Positions 1 to 10,895 of a stretch of 64,000 bases of DNA are shown piece by piece (the first letter of the stretch is position 1; each line of letters begins with the position of its first letter). Source of the stretch: Chelydra serpentina (taxonomy: Eukaryota > Chordata > Testudines > Chelydridae). Location of the stretch: contig JBAIAC010000027.1 in assembly GCA_037349315.1 (NCBI GenBank), forward strand, positions 8,685,501 through 8,749,500, read 5' to 3'. A program made the position numbers and the translations under genes. Under the pieces are notes generated by a model. The model had not been told where the DNA came from and searched no databases. It saw only the letters and a program-made list of their open reading frames with translations.

Positions 1-152
1 GAGGGAGTGAACCTAACAGGTAATGATCAAGTGATCTCCCTCCTGCCATCCATCTCCACCCTCTGACAAACAGAGACTAAAGACACCATTCCTTACCCAT
101 CCTGGCTAATAGCCATTAATGGACTTAACCTCCATGAATTTATCTAGTTCCC
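1..152 (-). mobile_element. CR1 LINE 3' tail fragment
   Basis: Read on the minus strand this contains the CR1 tail landmarks 'ttcatggagg', 'aatggctattagcca' and a pyrimidine-poor stretch ending near 'cattacctgttaggttcac'. The same landmarks occur on the plus strand at 5355-5400 and 48700-48840. It is cut by the window edge. Confidence 0.75.
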
Positions 153-446
153 ACTTTCCCGCAATCTCAGGCAGTCTTCTGCTTCACTGCCTCACAAGGC
201 CACTCCCCAAGTGGCTGGCAGGGAAACCTGGGTCCACCCTCTACTCTGGGTTCCAGCTCAGGGACCCTCTACATATTGTCCCAGTGACTGCGCCTCAGGG
301 GGAAGAAAGATGAGCCTGTAGTTATTCCTGAACCATTGATCACACTCACCTGCAGCAAAAGTAACAGGAACATGCACTCCCAGCAAACTCTGAGCTGCAG
401 AAATGGGCTCCTATTTCTTAATGCAGTCCTAGAGCATTTGATATTT

Positions 447-453
<7 letters not shown>

Positions 454-481
<28 letters not shown>
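454..481. repeat. (CA)14 microsatellite
   Basis: Fourteen uninterrupted CA dinucleotides are preceded by a short CT-rich stretch. Confidence 0.97.
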
Positions 482-484
<3 letters not shown>

Positions 485-1526
485 GCCAGAATGTCTCCCT
501 AAACCCTCCAGGGCGTAGCAACCTATTTTGGCTAGAGCAGGAAGAAAACGTCCCAAGTGGAATTTGTTGATTTAAAGGCACTGTCTTCAATTTTTATCTA
601 ATTCAACTTTCCCATGGGAAAGAAACACAACATGCAGCTTCATGCCAGCATCCCCCTCTCCTCCCCTCTCCTCCCCTCCCACCACACTATAATCAGCTCC
701 ACAAGGGAAAGTGGAGGGGTGGGAGGAAGGGAAACCCATCAGAGCAAGAAATAAACAGCCAATTGCATTGAGCAGTTGTCACCTTCTGCATGATGGAAAT
801 GCTACGCCGCATGGTTTATTAACCTATTTGGCACACCATCTCTCATGTCTGTCCAACTATCTGTAACAAAAGAAATCAGTGGATTCTGAGATTTGTACAC
901 CCTCCCCCCCCCCCATCCAACAATTTTCCCACAGTAGCTTAGGGCTGAATTTTGACTTATTCCAATTGCGTTTGTGTAAAGAGGGCCGATGGCAAACATG
1001 CTGCACCAACAGAAAAACCAAGGAAGCCAGGAAAACTCAAATGTAATGCTGCTTGTTCCTTTGAACCTTTCGGGGCTGCATGGAGACTGTACATTCCAGA
1101 CATTGAATAAAACGTGCCACTGGGCATGTGGTTCAGCTACCCTTAAAAGTGACATAGCATTAATTAGAGCCAGGCAGTGTGGCGGTGTGTGTGTAAGTGA
1201 TTGAGGGCTGGACCTGCCAGAAGTGTGTGTCCCTGCAGGGCCTCGTAAAATGCACCCACTGTTCTCAGGCCTGGCCTACTAGAGGAGCTAAATTGGTCCT
1301 TACACCAATCTATTTACATAAGTGCAGATCTCTACTGTACAGGCACTGAAACCAGTTGAATTCTCGTTTGGACTCACTTAGCATAATGTGGTCAATGCTT
1401 ACATGATGGAGGCCATGGAAGTAGATAGATACATAGCCGTCTTGCCAATCCCCCCATTCTCAGAAATCAGGATTCCCCAAAACCATGCAATGATTTAAAA
1501 AACCCAATGCTACTTCTTATTTACCA

Positions 1527-1738
1527 TCTGATTTTTGAGCCTTGGGGTGCATTCAGGTCACATGTTTAAGCTTCACTTCACAACCATGAGGGGTAGGACA
1601 AATTAAAAACTAACAAATGAAAAACAAAAACAAAAGCTGAGATTGTCACAACTCACATGACTCCCGCCCTTGGGGCTTTAAGAAATGCATCAAACATCAC
1701 AAGACTTGTGATAAAATTATGAGAGATGACAACCCTGA
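1527..1738 (+). repeat. Interspersed ~200-bp family, copy A
   Basis: Shared blocks with 10706-10895 include 'tttttgagcctt(t)gggg', 'aaagctgagatt', 'cacttgact'-like, 'ggggctttaagaaa' and 'atcatgagacttgtgataaaat'-like segments. The family is old and its class is not clear from this window. Confidence 0.6.
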
Positions 1739-1860
1739 AATTGTCACTTGTAGAGTGAGGGAAATAGTCACTTGCAGAGGGGAAGTACCAGCAGTGAAAA
1801 GATTAAACAGAAAAAACAAGGAAGTAAGGAAATGGGGAGGCTGTTGTAGGACTGGTTGCT

Positions 1861-1932
1861 CAGGGCCTAATTCATCCCGGGTATCACTCCACTGAAATCA
1901 ATAGAGTGACACCAGGAATTAATTCAGCCCTG
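1861..1932. repeat. Foldback hairpin repeat (GCCTAATTC type)
   Basis: The ends 'cagggcctaattcat' and 'aattaattcagccctgg' pair, with 'actgaaatcaatagagtg' at the turn. It belongs to the palindromic family also seen at 7309-7386, 38184-38257 and 62258-62340. Confidence 0.6.
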
Positions 1933-2439
1933 GCTCACTAGAAGAGGGATGTGCTGGTATTACCTCATGACACTGGGGTGTTGTTATCAGAGAGTTTGAC
2001 AGGATCCAGGATTCCAGTAAGAGTCACCAGGCATGGACAGAACAAACTTTCTCACAGTCTCTGACTGTTAGGAAGGCTGAGAATAAAACTACTTTTCCTC
2101 CAAACAAAACACAATGGTTTTCTTAGTGGTTTTTTAAAAAAAACACAAATAGGAAACCAGTCCCAGTTGAGATGACTCAAACCAGCCCTGTTCCTCCTCC
2201 CTGAGTGTGATTTATCCTGTGACTTTGAGCTGAAAAACTTTTCTGTGACCAGTTCTCGGACCATCCAGTGCCCGATATTGCACATTTTGTGTGTGTGAAT
2301 TTCCCTGAAAATGCTCACTTCGTTTTTAAATAACTGCAGGTCTATTTCTGCTCTCTGACTGGATCTGTGCCAGTCCTGATGTTCCCATCCTGATTCTACC
2401 AAGACACAGTACCAACAATTCAAAGAAAACGAAAACTGA

Positions 2440-2532
2440 TGTCACAGACCAGGAGTCAGGAACTCCTGCCTTCTAACCCTGATTCTGTTACTAAATTGAT
2501 ATGTAGCCCTGGGCAGGTTATTTAACCACAAT
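2440..2532 (+). repeat. MIR SINE fragment
   Basis: The order 'gtcaggaactcctg..ttctaaccctgattctg' followed by 'agccctgggcaggttatttaacc' is the MIR core plus the signature of its central region. The fragment is diverged. Confidence 0.6.
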
Positions 2533-2604
2533 TCAGGAAGGATGTTGATAAATTGGAGAGGGCTCAGAAAAGAAGAGCCAAGAGACTGGAAAATATGCCT
2601 CTGT
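2533..2604 (+). mobile_element. CR1-like LINE, left part of split copy
   Basis: 'gatgttgataaattggagagggctcagaaaa' is the nucleotide form of the RT C-terminal 'LERVQKR' region. The copy resumes at about 3185 after a 580-bp insertion. Confidence 0.65.
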
Positions 2605-3184
2605 CTATATCTACACTAGCACTTTTGTCAGTATAACTTATGTTGATCAGGGGTGTGAAAAAACCACCTCTCTGAACGACATAAGTTACACCAACAGAAG
2701 CACAGGTGTGGACAGCACTGTGTCAGCGGGAGAGTCTCGCCCGCCGACAGAGCTACCGCCACTTGTTAGGGTGGTCTAATTGTGTCAATGGGAGAGCTCT
2801 CTCCCCTTAGCATAGACTGGCTAACGAGCAATCTAAGCCCAGGGCTACACTAGGGGAGGGGGTCGATCTACGATACGCAGCTTCAGCTACGTGAATAACG
2901 TAGCTGAAGTCGGCGTATCGTAATCGGCTTACCTGACCATGAAGACGGCGGCGAGTCGATCGCTGCAGCTCCCCCGTCGACTCCGCTTGCGCCGCTCGAT
3001 GACGTGGATTTCCGGAGCCGACGGGGAGCGTGATCGGGGATCGATTAATCGCGTCTTAACGAGATGCGAAAAATCGATCCCCGATAGATCGATTGCTACC
3101 CGCCGATCCGGCGGGTAGTGAAGACAAGCCCTTACAGTGGCACAGGTGCATCGATACAGCTGTGCTGCTGTAAGCTCACTGGTA
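2605..3184 (-). mobile_element. Foldback MITE, interrupted by a second MITE
   Basis: It shares 'ctacactagc', 'ataacttatgtt', 'caggggtgtga', 'gcgggagag' and 'cttacagtggcac' with the elements at 14540-14830 and 24020-24300, here in opposite orientation to the latter. It contains a hairpin around the 'caggggtgtg' arms. Its sequence is continuous across the inner insertion: 'gagcaatc' on the left joins 'ttacagtggcac' on the right. Confidence 0.7.
2837..3131. mobile_element. Multi-hairpin MITE nested in another MITE
   Basis: Three perfect stems are visible. One pairs 2881-2892 with 2898-2909 (12 bp, 5-nt loop). One pairs 3033-3046 with 3072-3085 (14 bp). One pairs 3098-3105 with 3109-3116 (8 bp, 3-nt loop). 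The ends are 'gggctacact' and the reverse of 'gggcttgtct'. The flanks are TAA on the left and TTA on the right, suggesting a 3-bp TWA target as in PIF/Harbinger. CpG-rich arms suggest modest age. Confidence 0.75.
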
Positions 3185-3292
3185 AGGAGCTCAATCTATT
3201 TAGCTTAACAAAGAAGGTTAAAGGGGGACTTGTCAGTATTTAGACTGTAATGGGCTCTTCAGTCTAGTACAGAAAGGTATAACAGCTAGTGT
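3185..3292 (+). mobile_element. CR1-like LINE, right part of split copy
   Basis: 'aaggagctcaatctattt' and 'aacaaagaaggttaaagg' continue the LINE interrupted at 2604. 'aatgggctcttcagtctag' with 'gaaaggtataaca' follows, as in this LINE tail family. Confidence 0.65.
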
Positions 3293-3937
3293 ATTTAGAA
3301 CTTCGCGACCAGCCTTCAAGTCCTGGCTTCCTAAATATGTGATTGGTCGAGGAATTGTCTCTGTTATCTTCAGGACATGGCTTTATTCCGACTGCCAAGA
3401 TAAACGAGTACCTTTTAAAAAAAGTCCTGATAATAATGGTAATATCCAGAATAAACAGCATTTAGATCATGTTACATTTTCAAAGCACTATAGAAACATT
3501 CAGAATTGTGCTCATGTAGTAGTAATAATAATAATCGTATTTTCTACTCTTGTTAGGTTTTGTAAAATTATTTTTTAAAAAGCCGAACATTTTGGACTTG
3601 ATTAGGGTTCAGAACAATTAGTTCATTGTTCTCTCGGACACTTACCCTGCAAACCCTGATGCGTGTGTGTAACTTGATGTTCTGTGAGTAGTCTCAGAGG
3701 GGAATCACATGTTACGTGCATAAATCTTTGCAGGATTGCAGTCTTGCGCTTTACAGAGGTGTAGAGGAAGCAAATCGGTTTCCATTCACAGTAAGTGTTA
3801 GATGTTCCATACCAACTCCAGAGTATGCATCTCTTTGCATCTTTCACTCATGGTGCTAGTCATTTAGTTCATGGATGCACTAAGTGGCTTAAACACAGAA
3901 GGATGCGACCATCATAATCCAGACTAGTCTAAACATA

Positions 3938-4160
3938 GAATCAGAAATGTGGGGCTGGAAGGGACCTCAAAAATTATCTCGTCCAGCCCCCTGTGCTGAG
4001 GAAGGACCAAGTATATGTAGGCATCCCTGACAGGTGTTTGTCCAACCTGTTCTTAAAAACCTCTAGTGATGGGGATTCCACAATGCTTAACTATCCTTAT
4101 AATTAGAACATTTTCCCTAATATCTAAACCACATTTCCCTTGCTGCAGATTAAGACAATT
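3938..4160 (-). mobile_element. CR1 LINE 3' UTR fragment
   Basis: Plus-strand reading 'tagaatcagaaatgtgg', 'ctggaagggacctca', 'catccctgacaggtgtttgt' and 'gatggggattccacaa' is the reverse complement of a CR1 3' UTR. Confidence 0.85.
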
Positions 4161-4174
4161 TAACTTCAAAAAGG

Positions 4175-5520
4175 GGATCTACACAAAAACGAGGACTCTA
4201 GTTAAACAGAAATTATAAGGAAGAGTTACAAAGGTGAAATACCTTAAAATAAATATATAAACCCAAACAGTTTAAAAAAAACAGGAAGAGGACCCAAAAA
4301 TGCCATCATGGTTAAACATTAGAGTAAAAGAGGCGTATGAGGCAAACAGGCATCCTTTAAAAATTGGAAGCCAAATCCTAGTGAGGAAAATTAGAAAGCA
4401 TCATAAACTCTGGATCAGTAACTGGTTAAAAGATAGGAAACAAAGGGTAGGAATAAAAGGTCAGTTTTCCCAATGGAGCGGTAAATAGTGGGGTCACCCA
4501 AGGATCTGTACTGGGAACAGTGCTGTTCAACATATTCATAAATAATCTGGAAAAGGGAGTGAACAGTAAAGTGGCAAAACTTGCAGATGTTACAAAAGTA
4601 CAGAAAGTTATACAATGACTCAACAGTTAAAGCCAACGCTGATTAAAGAGATCTTCACAAATTGCATGGCAAAATAGCACATGAAACTTAATGCTGATAA
4701 GTGCAAAGTAATGCACATTGGAAAATATAATCCCAGTTATACATACAAAAAGGTGGGGTCTAAATTAGTTATTACTACTCAAGAAAGAGATCTTGGAGTC
4801 ATTGTGGCTAGTTCTCTGAAAACACCCACTTAGTTTTTTTGACAGCTGCTGCCCACTAACAGAATGTTAGGAACCATTAGGAAAGGAATAGATAATAAAA
4901 CAGAAAATACCATAGCGCTGCTATGTAAATCCATGGTATGCCCACACCTTGAATACTGCGTGCAGTTCTGGTCACACCATCTCAAAAAAGATATACAGTT
5001 TAGAACTGGAAAAGTTGCAGAGAAGGGCAACGAAAATGATTAGGGGTATGGAACAGCTTCCATGCAAGGAGAATTAAAAAGACTGGGACCATTCATCTTA
5101 GAAAAGACAACTAAGAGGCAATATGAGGGAAATCTATAAAATTATGAACGGTACAGAGAAAATGAATAGGGAAGTATTATTTACATAAGTATTATTTACA
5201 TAAGAACTAGGGGTCAACCAATGAAACTAATAGGCAGCAGGTTTAAAACAAAAGGAAGTACTTCTTCACACACACCACACAGTCACCCTGTGGAACTCAT
5301 TGCCATGGGATGTTGTGAAGGCCAAAAGTATAACTGGGTTCAAAAAAGAATTAGATACGTTCATGGAGGATAGTCTCATTAATGGCTATTAGCAGAGATG
5401 CTCTGGGATGTAGCCCCATGCTCCACAAGTTCATAGACCTCTACCAGAAACATATGACACTAGCCACTGTTACTGGGCTAGATGGGCTTATGTTCGTATA
5501 AATATGTACAGTCCCTAGCA
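4175..5520 (+). pseudogene. Degenerate CR1 LINE reverse transcriptase, C-terminal part and tail
   Basis: From about 4410 the plus strand encodes, with frame breaks, the tail half of a CR1 reverse transcriptase. 'GVTQGSVLGTVLFNIFINNL' is at about 4489-4548. The FADDTK-type active-site block follows as LADVTK (near 4580), so a catalytic Asp is lost. Next come the region before 'CPHLEYCVQFW' (about 4939-4970) and the 'LEKLQRRATKMIRG'-like segment near 5005-5045. The non-coding tail includes 'ggcagcaggtttaaaaca', 'ttcatggaggatag' and 'gggctagatgggct'. Frameshifts, stops and a duplicated 'agtattatttacata' show it is dead. It lies next to an oppositely oriented CR1 tail (3938-4160), so these are two insertions. 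Confidence 0.85.
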
Positions 5521-5580
5521 CACAGAGGCCCCAACACTGATCAGGGCTTCTGAGTGCTACCACAATGGAAATAACAGATA
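5510..5580 (+). repeat. MIR/L2-type tail
   Basis: 'gtacagtccctagcacacagagg', 'gatcagggcttctgagtgctacc' and an A-rich end form the L2-like tail seen several times in the window. Confidence 0.6.
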
Positions 5581-5807
5581 ATTAGTACTGCCAACCCCAA
5601 ACACTCCAAAATTGTGTTAGCCCCCTCCCCTCGATGTCCCCCCCGCCCTCTGCAAAAAACCAAGAGATTTAAAAAAATATTAAATTTTGGTTCCTGTTAT
5701 TTGCCTTCGGGGTTTCTGTAACCTAAGGTTCTGATCTTTATTGTAAAATGCGTTGAGATCTATGGATGAAAAGTGTTAGATAAGAGCTAGGTATTTATTT
5801 ATTTACG

Positions 5808-5905
5808 TTCAAATTTTTCTCTGCAACCATGAAACGAAAGCTGAGATTCTCACTCACTTGTCTCTAGGAGCTGGGGCCGTTGGTAAAACATCATGAATCT
5901 CTTGA
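5808..5905 (+). repeat. Interspersed ~200-bp family, partial copy
   Basis: 'caaccatgaaacgaaagctgagattct', 'ctcacttgtctct', 'gctggggc' and 'acatcatgaatctcttgat' align with 10775-10880 and 1590-1735. Confidence 0.5.
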
Positions 5906-7308
5906 TAGTTGATGAAATTGCAAAAGTTGGCAATGAATAATAACAACAATAAACAAACAACAATAGCAATAGAATTAATAATTGTTATTATGAAAGATTT
6001 TGTCCCTGCAGAGCTGAAAGCTGATTTTTTTCCCATACAGCTTTTATTTCCATTTCAGTCTTACTTGGTTCTCTGTGTCACCATGGTCTAAGGGAAGATC
6101 TCTGATACATTGCAGGCTCTCGCCTGTACATTCCAGCAGACACTCAAAGCTTGGCCTGTTTGCTGAATTGGGACCTGATCCTGTTACGTACCATGTTTAG
6201 TCAGACTCCTGCACCCGCACGGAACCCCAGGACTTGAATGGAGCTTTGTATGGATGCAGCATGTTGCACATTGAAGGATCAGGACCTTGGGCACTAGACA
6301 GCCTACAAGGGAGTAGGCAAGTGCTCTGGTCCCTAAGATGGACTTGCATTGAGGGCAACATTTTCAACCTGGGTCCAGCATAAAAGAGGGAATCCACATT
6401 TATAATACACAACATACAGCTTTCTCTATACCTCTCTCCACCTCTTCCCTGCAGTCTGTGTCTCGCTCATATTTTATTGCGATCACTATTAAAAGTTGTT
6501 ATAAATAAGTCAGTGAATGTCATATAATCTGATGCAATCAGAGACTGCAAGCTTCTCTAATGAATAGTCCCATTATTTGTGGATCAGTCTCTCTACCAAA
6601 CTGTTTACTGCCAGCCTGCAGCTGCTACAGAAATCCTGATAAGCAAAGTAAAAACAGCCAGACCCTAATCAGGGCACAGTGGGGATGGGACGAGAAAACA
6701 TTTATCTTTTCTCCAACAAGCCTCCCCAGGATAAAGGAAATGCCCTAATACTCCAGGCATCGTGGCAGATTATTAGGTACATTTTATCAAGAAGTGAGGA
6801 GACACAGACCTAAATTTTCATGGTGCTGCAGGGACAGGGGAAAGAAAGTCAGACAGTTCATGGAAAGACTCATATTGACTTTAATGGGCTTTGCATCAGG
6901 CCCTAAGGGGGAAAAGATGCCTGGTTATTTTTCTTCTGTGGGTTAAATCTCAACTCATCAAGAGCCAGTGAGAACAGGTGAATAAAATGTTTCCCTCTCC
7001 CCTATAATTTTCATCAGCATGGTAAATGCATAGCTAGATTTATTTTGCCGGAGCTAGTAAATTTTCATAGCAATGTGGCTAAGCTTATTTTAGATAGACA
7101 GTCCAGAGATTTTGCATGGAATTGGCTTATCTTCCAAGAACCTGATCCACCATACATACACTGTGCTTTACTCACATGAGCACTCCCATTTGAAGCCAAT
7201 GGCTCTACTTACAGGAGTAAAATTCAGCATGTGCATAGTATGTGCAGAATCCAGTGCCCTTGAAGGTAAAGTGACAGGTGGTATCTCTAGGAGGCCCTGG
7301 GGCAGCGC

Positions 7309-7386
7309 CTCAGCTAGTGTAAATTGGCATAGCTCAATTCAAATCTGTTGAGTTACACTGATTTACACCAGCTGACAATCTGGCCC
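7309..7386. repeat. Foldback hairpin repeat (CAGCTGGTGTAAAT type)
   Basis: 'cagctagtgtaaat' pairs with 'atttacaccagctg', and 'catctggccc'-like sequence closes the element. Confidence 0.65.
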
Positions 7387-7452
7387 CATAACTGAGTCAA
7401 ATTCTGCCTTCGGGTACATAGGTGTAGATTCATAGGTTTTTAAGGCTAGAAG

Positions 7453-7656
7453 GGGGGAGGGATAGCTCAGTGGTTTGAGCATTGGCCTGCTAAGCTCAGG
7501 GTTGTGAGTTCAATCCTTGAGGGGGCCATTTAGGGATCTGGGGCAAAGATCTGTCAGGGGACAGTACTTGGTTCTGCTAGTGAAGGCAGGGGACTGGACT
7601 CGATGAACTTTCAAGGTCCTTCCAGTTCTAGGAGATTGGCATATCTCTATTTATTT
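7453..7656 (+). mobile_element. Turtle tRNA-derived SINE (Cry/Pol III type), older subfamily
   Basis: The tRNA head has an A box (TAGCTCAGTGGT at 7463) and a B box (GTTCAATCC at 7508), preceded by GGGGGAGGGA. It is followed by 'gggatctggggcaaa' and a CR1-like tail 'ggactggactcgatgaact'. Short similar sequences, 'ttttaaggct' at 7439-7448 and 'ttttaaggcc' at the right edge, may be the target duplication. It appears to have landed in a CR1 tail ('tcataggtttttaaggctagaagg'). Confidence 0.9.
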
Positions 7657-7769
7657 TAAGGCCACCATGATCATGGATATCAGGAATATCCAAAGTTACT
7701 AATGACAATAAACAACATTGATTTTAAGGGATATTAAACCTTGAGCAATTATTAGGTCTCATCCTGATC

Positions 7770-7905
7770 TCTATGTGGGGGAGGAGGCAGATTGTGCCAG
7801 GGCTCTTGTGTGCCACCCTCTGAAGCATCTGGCCATGGTTGGAGAAATGCCACTAAACTAGATGGACCTCGGTTCTGATCCAGTCTGCCTGTTCATGTAT
7901 TCCCA
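7770..7905 (+). mobile_element. CR1 LINE 3' tail fragment
   Basis: 'caggctcttgtgtgccaccctctgaagcatctgg'-type text, 'aaactagatggacct' and 'ctgatccagtctg' form the terminal region of a CR1 subfamily that also occurs at 18600-18740 and 25830-25965. Confidence 0.8.
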
Positions 7906-7926
7906 AGATTTAGGCTGACCTGCCAT

Positions 7927-8340
7927 CAGGGCCAGATTTAGGGGCAAGCAACCCAGGCCTGGGCTGCCGGACCTGGGGGCGCTGTTTTTGTTGCTAGCGA
8001 CAAACGGGCAAACAGAATGTCTGAGGTAACATGTTCCAGGTATTCCGTATGTAGATTCATTTTTTCACTAACCTCCTAGAATGTTCTGGACCGTGGTAGA
8101 ATCTCGTGGAACCGTCCAGACTTTCTGAGAACGCCATTTTCCTCACACCTCCTAGAATGTTGTCAGCCATGCTGCTGTCGCGGGTATATAAGGGGCGGGG
8201 CATCGCCAGTCAGTCTTATCTGATTGGTGCCATTTGGTCTAGGGCTGGCCCTGCCTGCTATATAACACAGGCCATAGAGCCTCATCCCTGCACTGGGCCC
8301 AGTAACTTCCGGTTGAGCTAGAGTTTATCTTTTAGTCTAT
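7927..8340 (+). mobile_element. Probable hAT 5' end with promoter-like motifs
   Basis: It starts CAGGGCCAGATTTAGG, a typical hAT terminus. Downstream are AGAATGTTCT (8078-8087), a perfect paired heat-shock-element unit, and further GAA units near 8099 and 8113. 'acctcctagaatgtt' then repeats near 8147. A TATATAAGG box (8186) runs directly into GGGGCGGGGC (8193). The other terminus was not found, so the element may be truncated or the boundary wrong. Confidence 0.5.
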
Positions 8341-9280
8341 CTTTGTGTGGACTCACTCAGGATTTATGCAGCAGAATCTGGGCCTTCTGTGTAAAGTTCA
8401 TCCGAGGGCATAGGTACAAAGGGAGATGTTTAACCAGTCAAACCGCTTTTCCTCTCTTTAAAACAGCAGCCAAAAAGAAAAGGCCTTGGAGGAGTAAGCT
8501 AATCGCTATGTGCTCTGCCATCTCCTAAAAATGTAGGCCCCGCCTTTGATTCCTTGCATAAATCGGAGCGAGCGGTAGTCACATGAGCCAGTTCCATAAA
8601 GGGCTAATGACAGAGGCGGTGGGAAAACAATTAAAACCTGCAGCAGCGGGGGAGCCTCACAGAAGCAATCTCCTGACCTGACAAGCTCGACAGAGCCCTG
8701 TCGTGGTGCGTGGAGCCTGTTTCCAACTCTCCGCCCCTCAGACGCTTCCCTTTCCATTGCCAGGCCAGGAGATTGAAGAGGTATGTGTTGCTTTTGAAGT
8801 TGCTGCCCTTACAAAATGGAGATTAAATACATGGCAGATTCGCGGCAGGTGTAACAAACACAGCAGGCTCTGCGGGAAGGTGTATGGGGGCGGGCGGGGT
8901 GGGGGGAGCGCAGCTGCAGCTCACCTGCCGCATTGTTCTGTGTGCTACAACTCTCTCGTCATTTTTATTATCCCCATGTTGTTTTGTTAAGCAAATGTTT
9001 GTCCTTTTCCTAATACATATTTAGTGCCGATATACAAATTGTACCAGGGGATTAGCGCCAATATGAGTCAGTCGTAGGTGTGTTTAACCAAGGAGATGGT
9101 AGAATAAAGACCTAAACCTGTGTGATTAGGGCTGGCACATTTCTTTCTTGTTAGACTTACATGTAGTAGGAACTCTGGCCAGCAAAAGGTTGTCACTTTA
9201 CTTGGCCTACGTGCCAAGAGTGTAAACAAAAGTTACAGCCTGGCAGGCTTCAAGGGAAAGCTAAGGTTCCTCTCTGGTTA
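8341..9280 (+). other. GC-richer single-copy stretch with a possible donor site
   Basis: Between about 8530 and 8960 CpG frequency rises and no repeat family is recognisable. GATTGAAGAG|GTATGT at 8781 is a good splice-donor match. This could be a non-coding first exon or an upstream KSR1 promoter, or chance. The open frames (for example 8703-8990) resemble no protein I know. Confidence 0.3.
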
Positions 9281-9281
9281 T

Positions 9282-9405
9282 TATTCATTATTTGTATACT
9301 GCTTAGAGTCCCCACTAGAGTCTTAAGCCTAGTTGTGCAAATACATAGTAAGAGCCACTTCCTGTCCCAAAGAGTTTACAGTCTAAACGGAAAAGATAGA
9401 CAAAA
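9282..9405 (-). repeat. MIR/L2-type tail
   Basis: 'ttattattcattatttgta', 'gagccacttcctgtccc' and 'aagagtttacagtctaaa' form the reverse complement of the L2-like SINE tail. Confidence 0.7.
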
Positions 9406-9730
9406 GCTGGGGAAAATTTAGTATTGTGGTAGCATTGTCAAGCCCAAGTCGGGCCTCCAAAAATCAGGAGCTAATAATATAAAGACCTACTATTTTCAGT
9501 ATTCATGAGTCAAAAATTTGATTGTGAAATCTGGATATGAGGCGACTATCTAGACCTTTAAGCACCTTGGAGGAGTTGGCCCAGGAGCAAGCTTGGAACA
9601 AAAGGTTTAATTTGTAAAATAGATACAATTTTGACTGAAAAAAGATCTTGATAAGAAAGCAAGACAGCTGAAAAGATGGGAAAGGAATTTGGACAAAGAA
9701 ATTGTTCTGGATGAGAGGGTCTCTATATGG

Positions 9731-10021
9731 CAGAGGTTCTCAACTTTTTTTGCTGAGCCCCCTTTGGAAATATTTCAGATTGTGACAACCCCCCCAAAAA
9801 GTGATGACATTTCCTCTCCCCACCATACCATGCCACCCTTACTTCTGCACTGCTTCTGGCGGTGATGCTGTCTTCAGAACTGGGCGCCTGGCCAGCAGCC
9901 ACTGCTCTCCAGCCATCCAGGTCTGAAGGCAACGCAGAAGTAAGGATGGCAATACCGTGACCCTCCAACAATAGCTTTGTGACCCTCTTTTGGGTTGGGA
10001 TCCCCGGTTTGAGAAATGCTG
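9731..10021. mobile_element. Non-autonomous hAT element
   Basis: The termini are CAGAGGTTCTCAAC and the reverse of GGTTTGAGAAATGCTG. The flanking 8-bp sequences CTATATGG (9723-9730) and CTATAATG (10022-10029) form a nearly matching TSD. There is no coding capacity. Confidence 0.8.
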
Positions 10022-10705
10022 CTATAATGGAAAGGGGATATACATCTTCAATTTGTGTAGGTCATAAAGAAAATGTTTATAAATGACTGTATAGATGGCA
10101 TTTGACTTCAATTAAGATCTATCATATTTTTGCTAGTAAGCACATGCTCTGTTGGAGGGGATTGTAGGGAAAGGGGAACATATTTGCACATGTGGTGGTT
10201 GTGTCCAAGAATTAGATGGTTTGGGGAGGAAATTATTAAGAGATTAATCTTATTACAAAATGCCAGCTTCCTAGAGATCCCCAGACCTGCTTACTTAATG
10301 CTGTCATAAAGGATCTATATTTTAAACAGAAGAGCAAATTATTTTTTTTATTGTTTGCAGCTAGACTGTGTATTGCACATTGTTGGAAAAATGTGACCCT
10401 CCTATGAAATTGTGGTGTAGTCAAATACGGACTGTTCCTGTAGTGGAAAAATTTTCATAGCAAGTATATTCACAAGACAAGTCGCCAAAAGAGGATAGGT
10501 ATTTAAAAATGTGATCTCCCTTTTTAGGTCTGTCCAGCCAGCAAGCCAGAATCTTTAGCCAGGTACTTTGAATACTAACCTGATCCTGAATAAATAGTGT
10601 CGTGTATGAAGTAGTACATTCACGTTTTATTGTAACTTTGCCTCATTTAAAAAAATGTTTAGGAAAAAAATAATGTGATAAATAATAAATATTGGGTTAT
10701 TTTTA

Positions 10706-10895
10706 TCTGCCCTCTGCTTTTTGAGCCTTTGGGGTTCATATTTTCAAGGCTTTCTAGCCATGATGGCTAGAAACTTATTTTTTGAAATGAAAGCTGAGAT
10801 TCTTGCTTAATCACTTGACTCCAAGTGCTGGGGCTTTAAGAAAAACTCCAAATATCATGAGACTTATAATAAAATCATGAGGGTTTGCAATGCCG
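10706..10895 (+). repeat. Interspersed ~200-bp family, copy B
   Basis: 'ctgctttttgagcctttgggg', 'gaaatgaaagctgagattctt', 'gctggggctttaagaaa' and 'tatcatgagacttataataaaatcatgag' align with 1527-1738. It abuts a reverse-oriented MIR. Confidence 0.65.

Noticed and set aside
4300..5030. Functional reverse transcriptase gene
   Set aside because: The frame is broken repeatedly, the active-site block is altered and there is no upstream part. It is a dead CR1 fragment.
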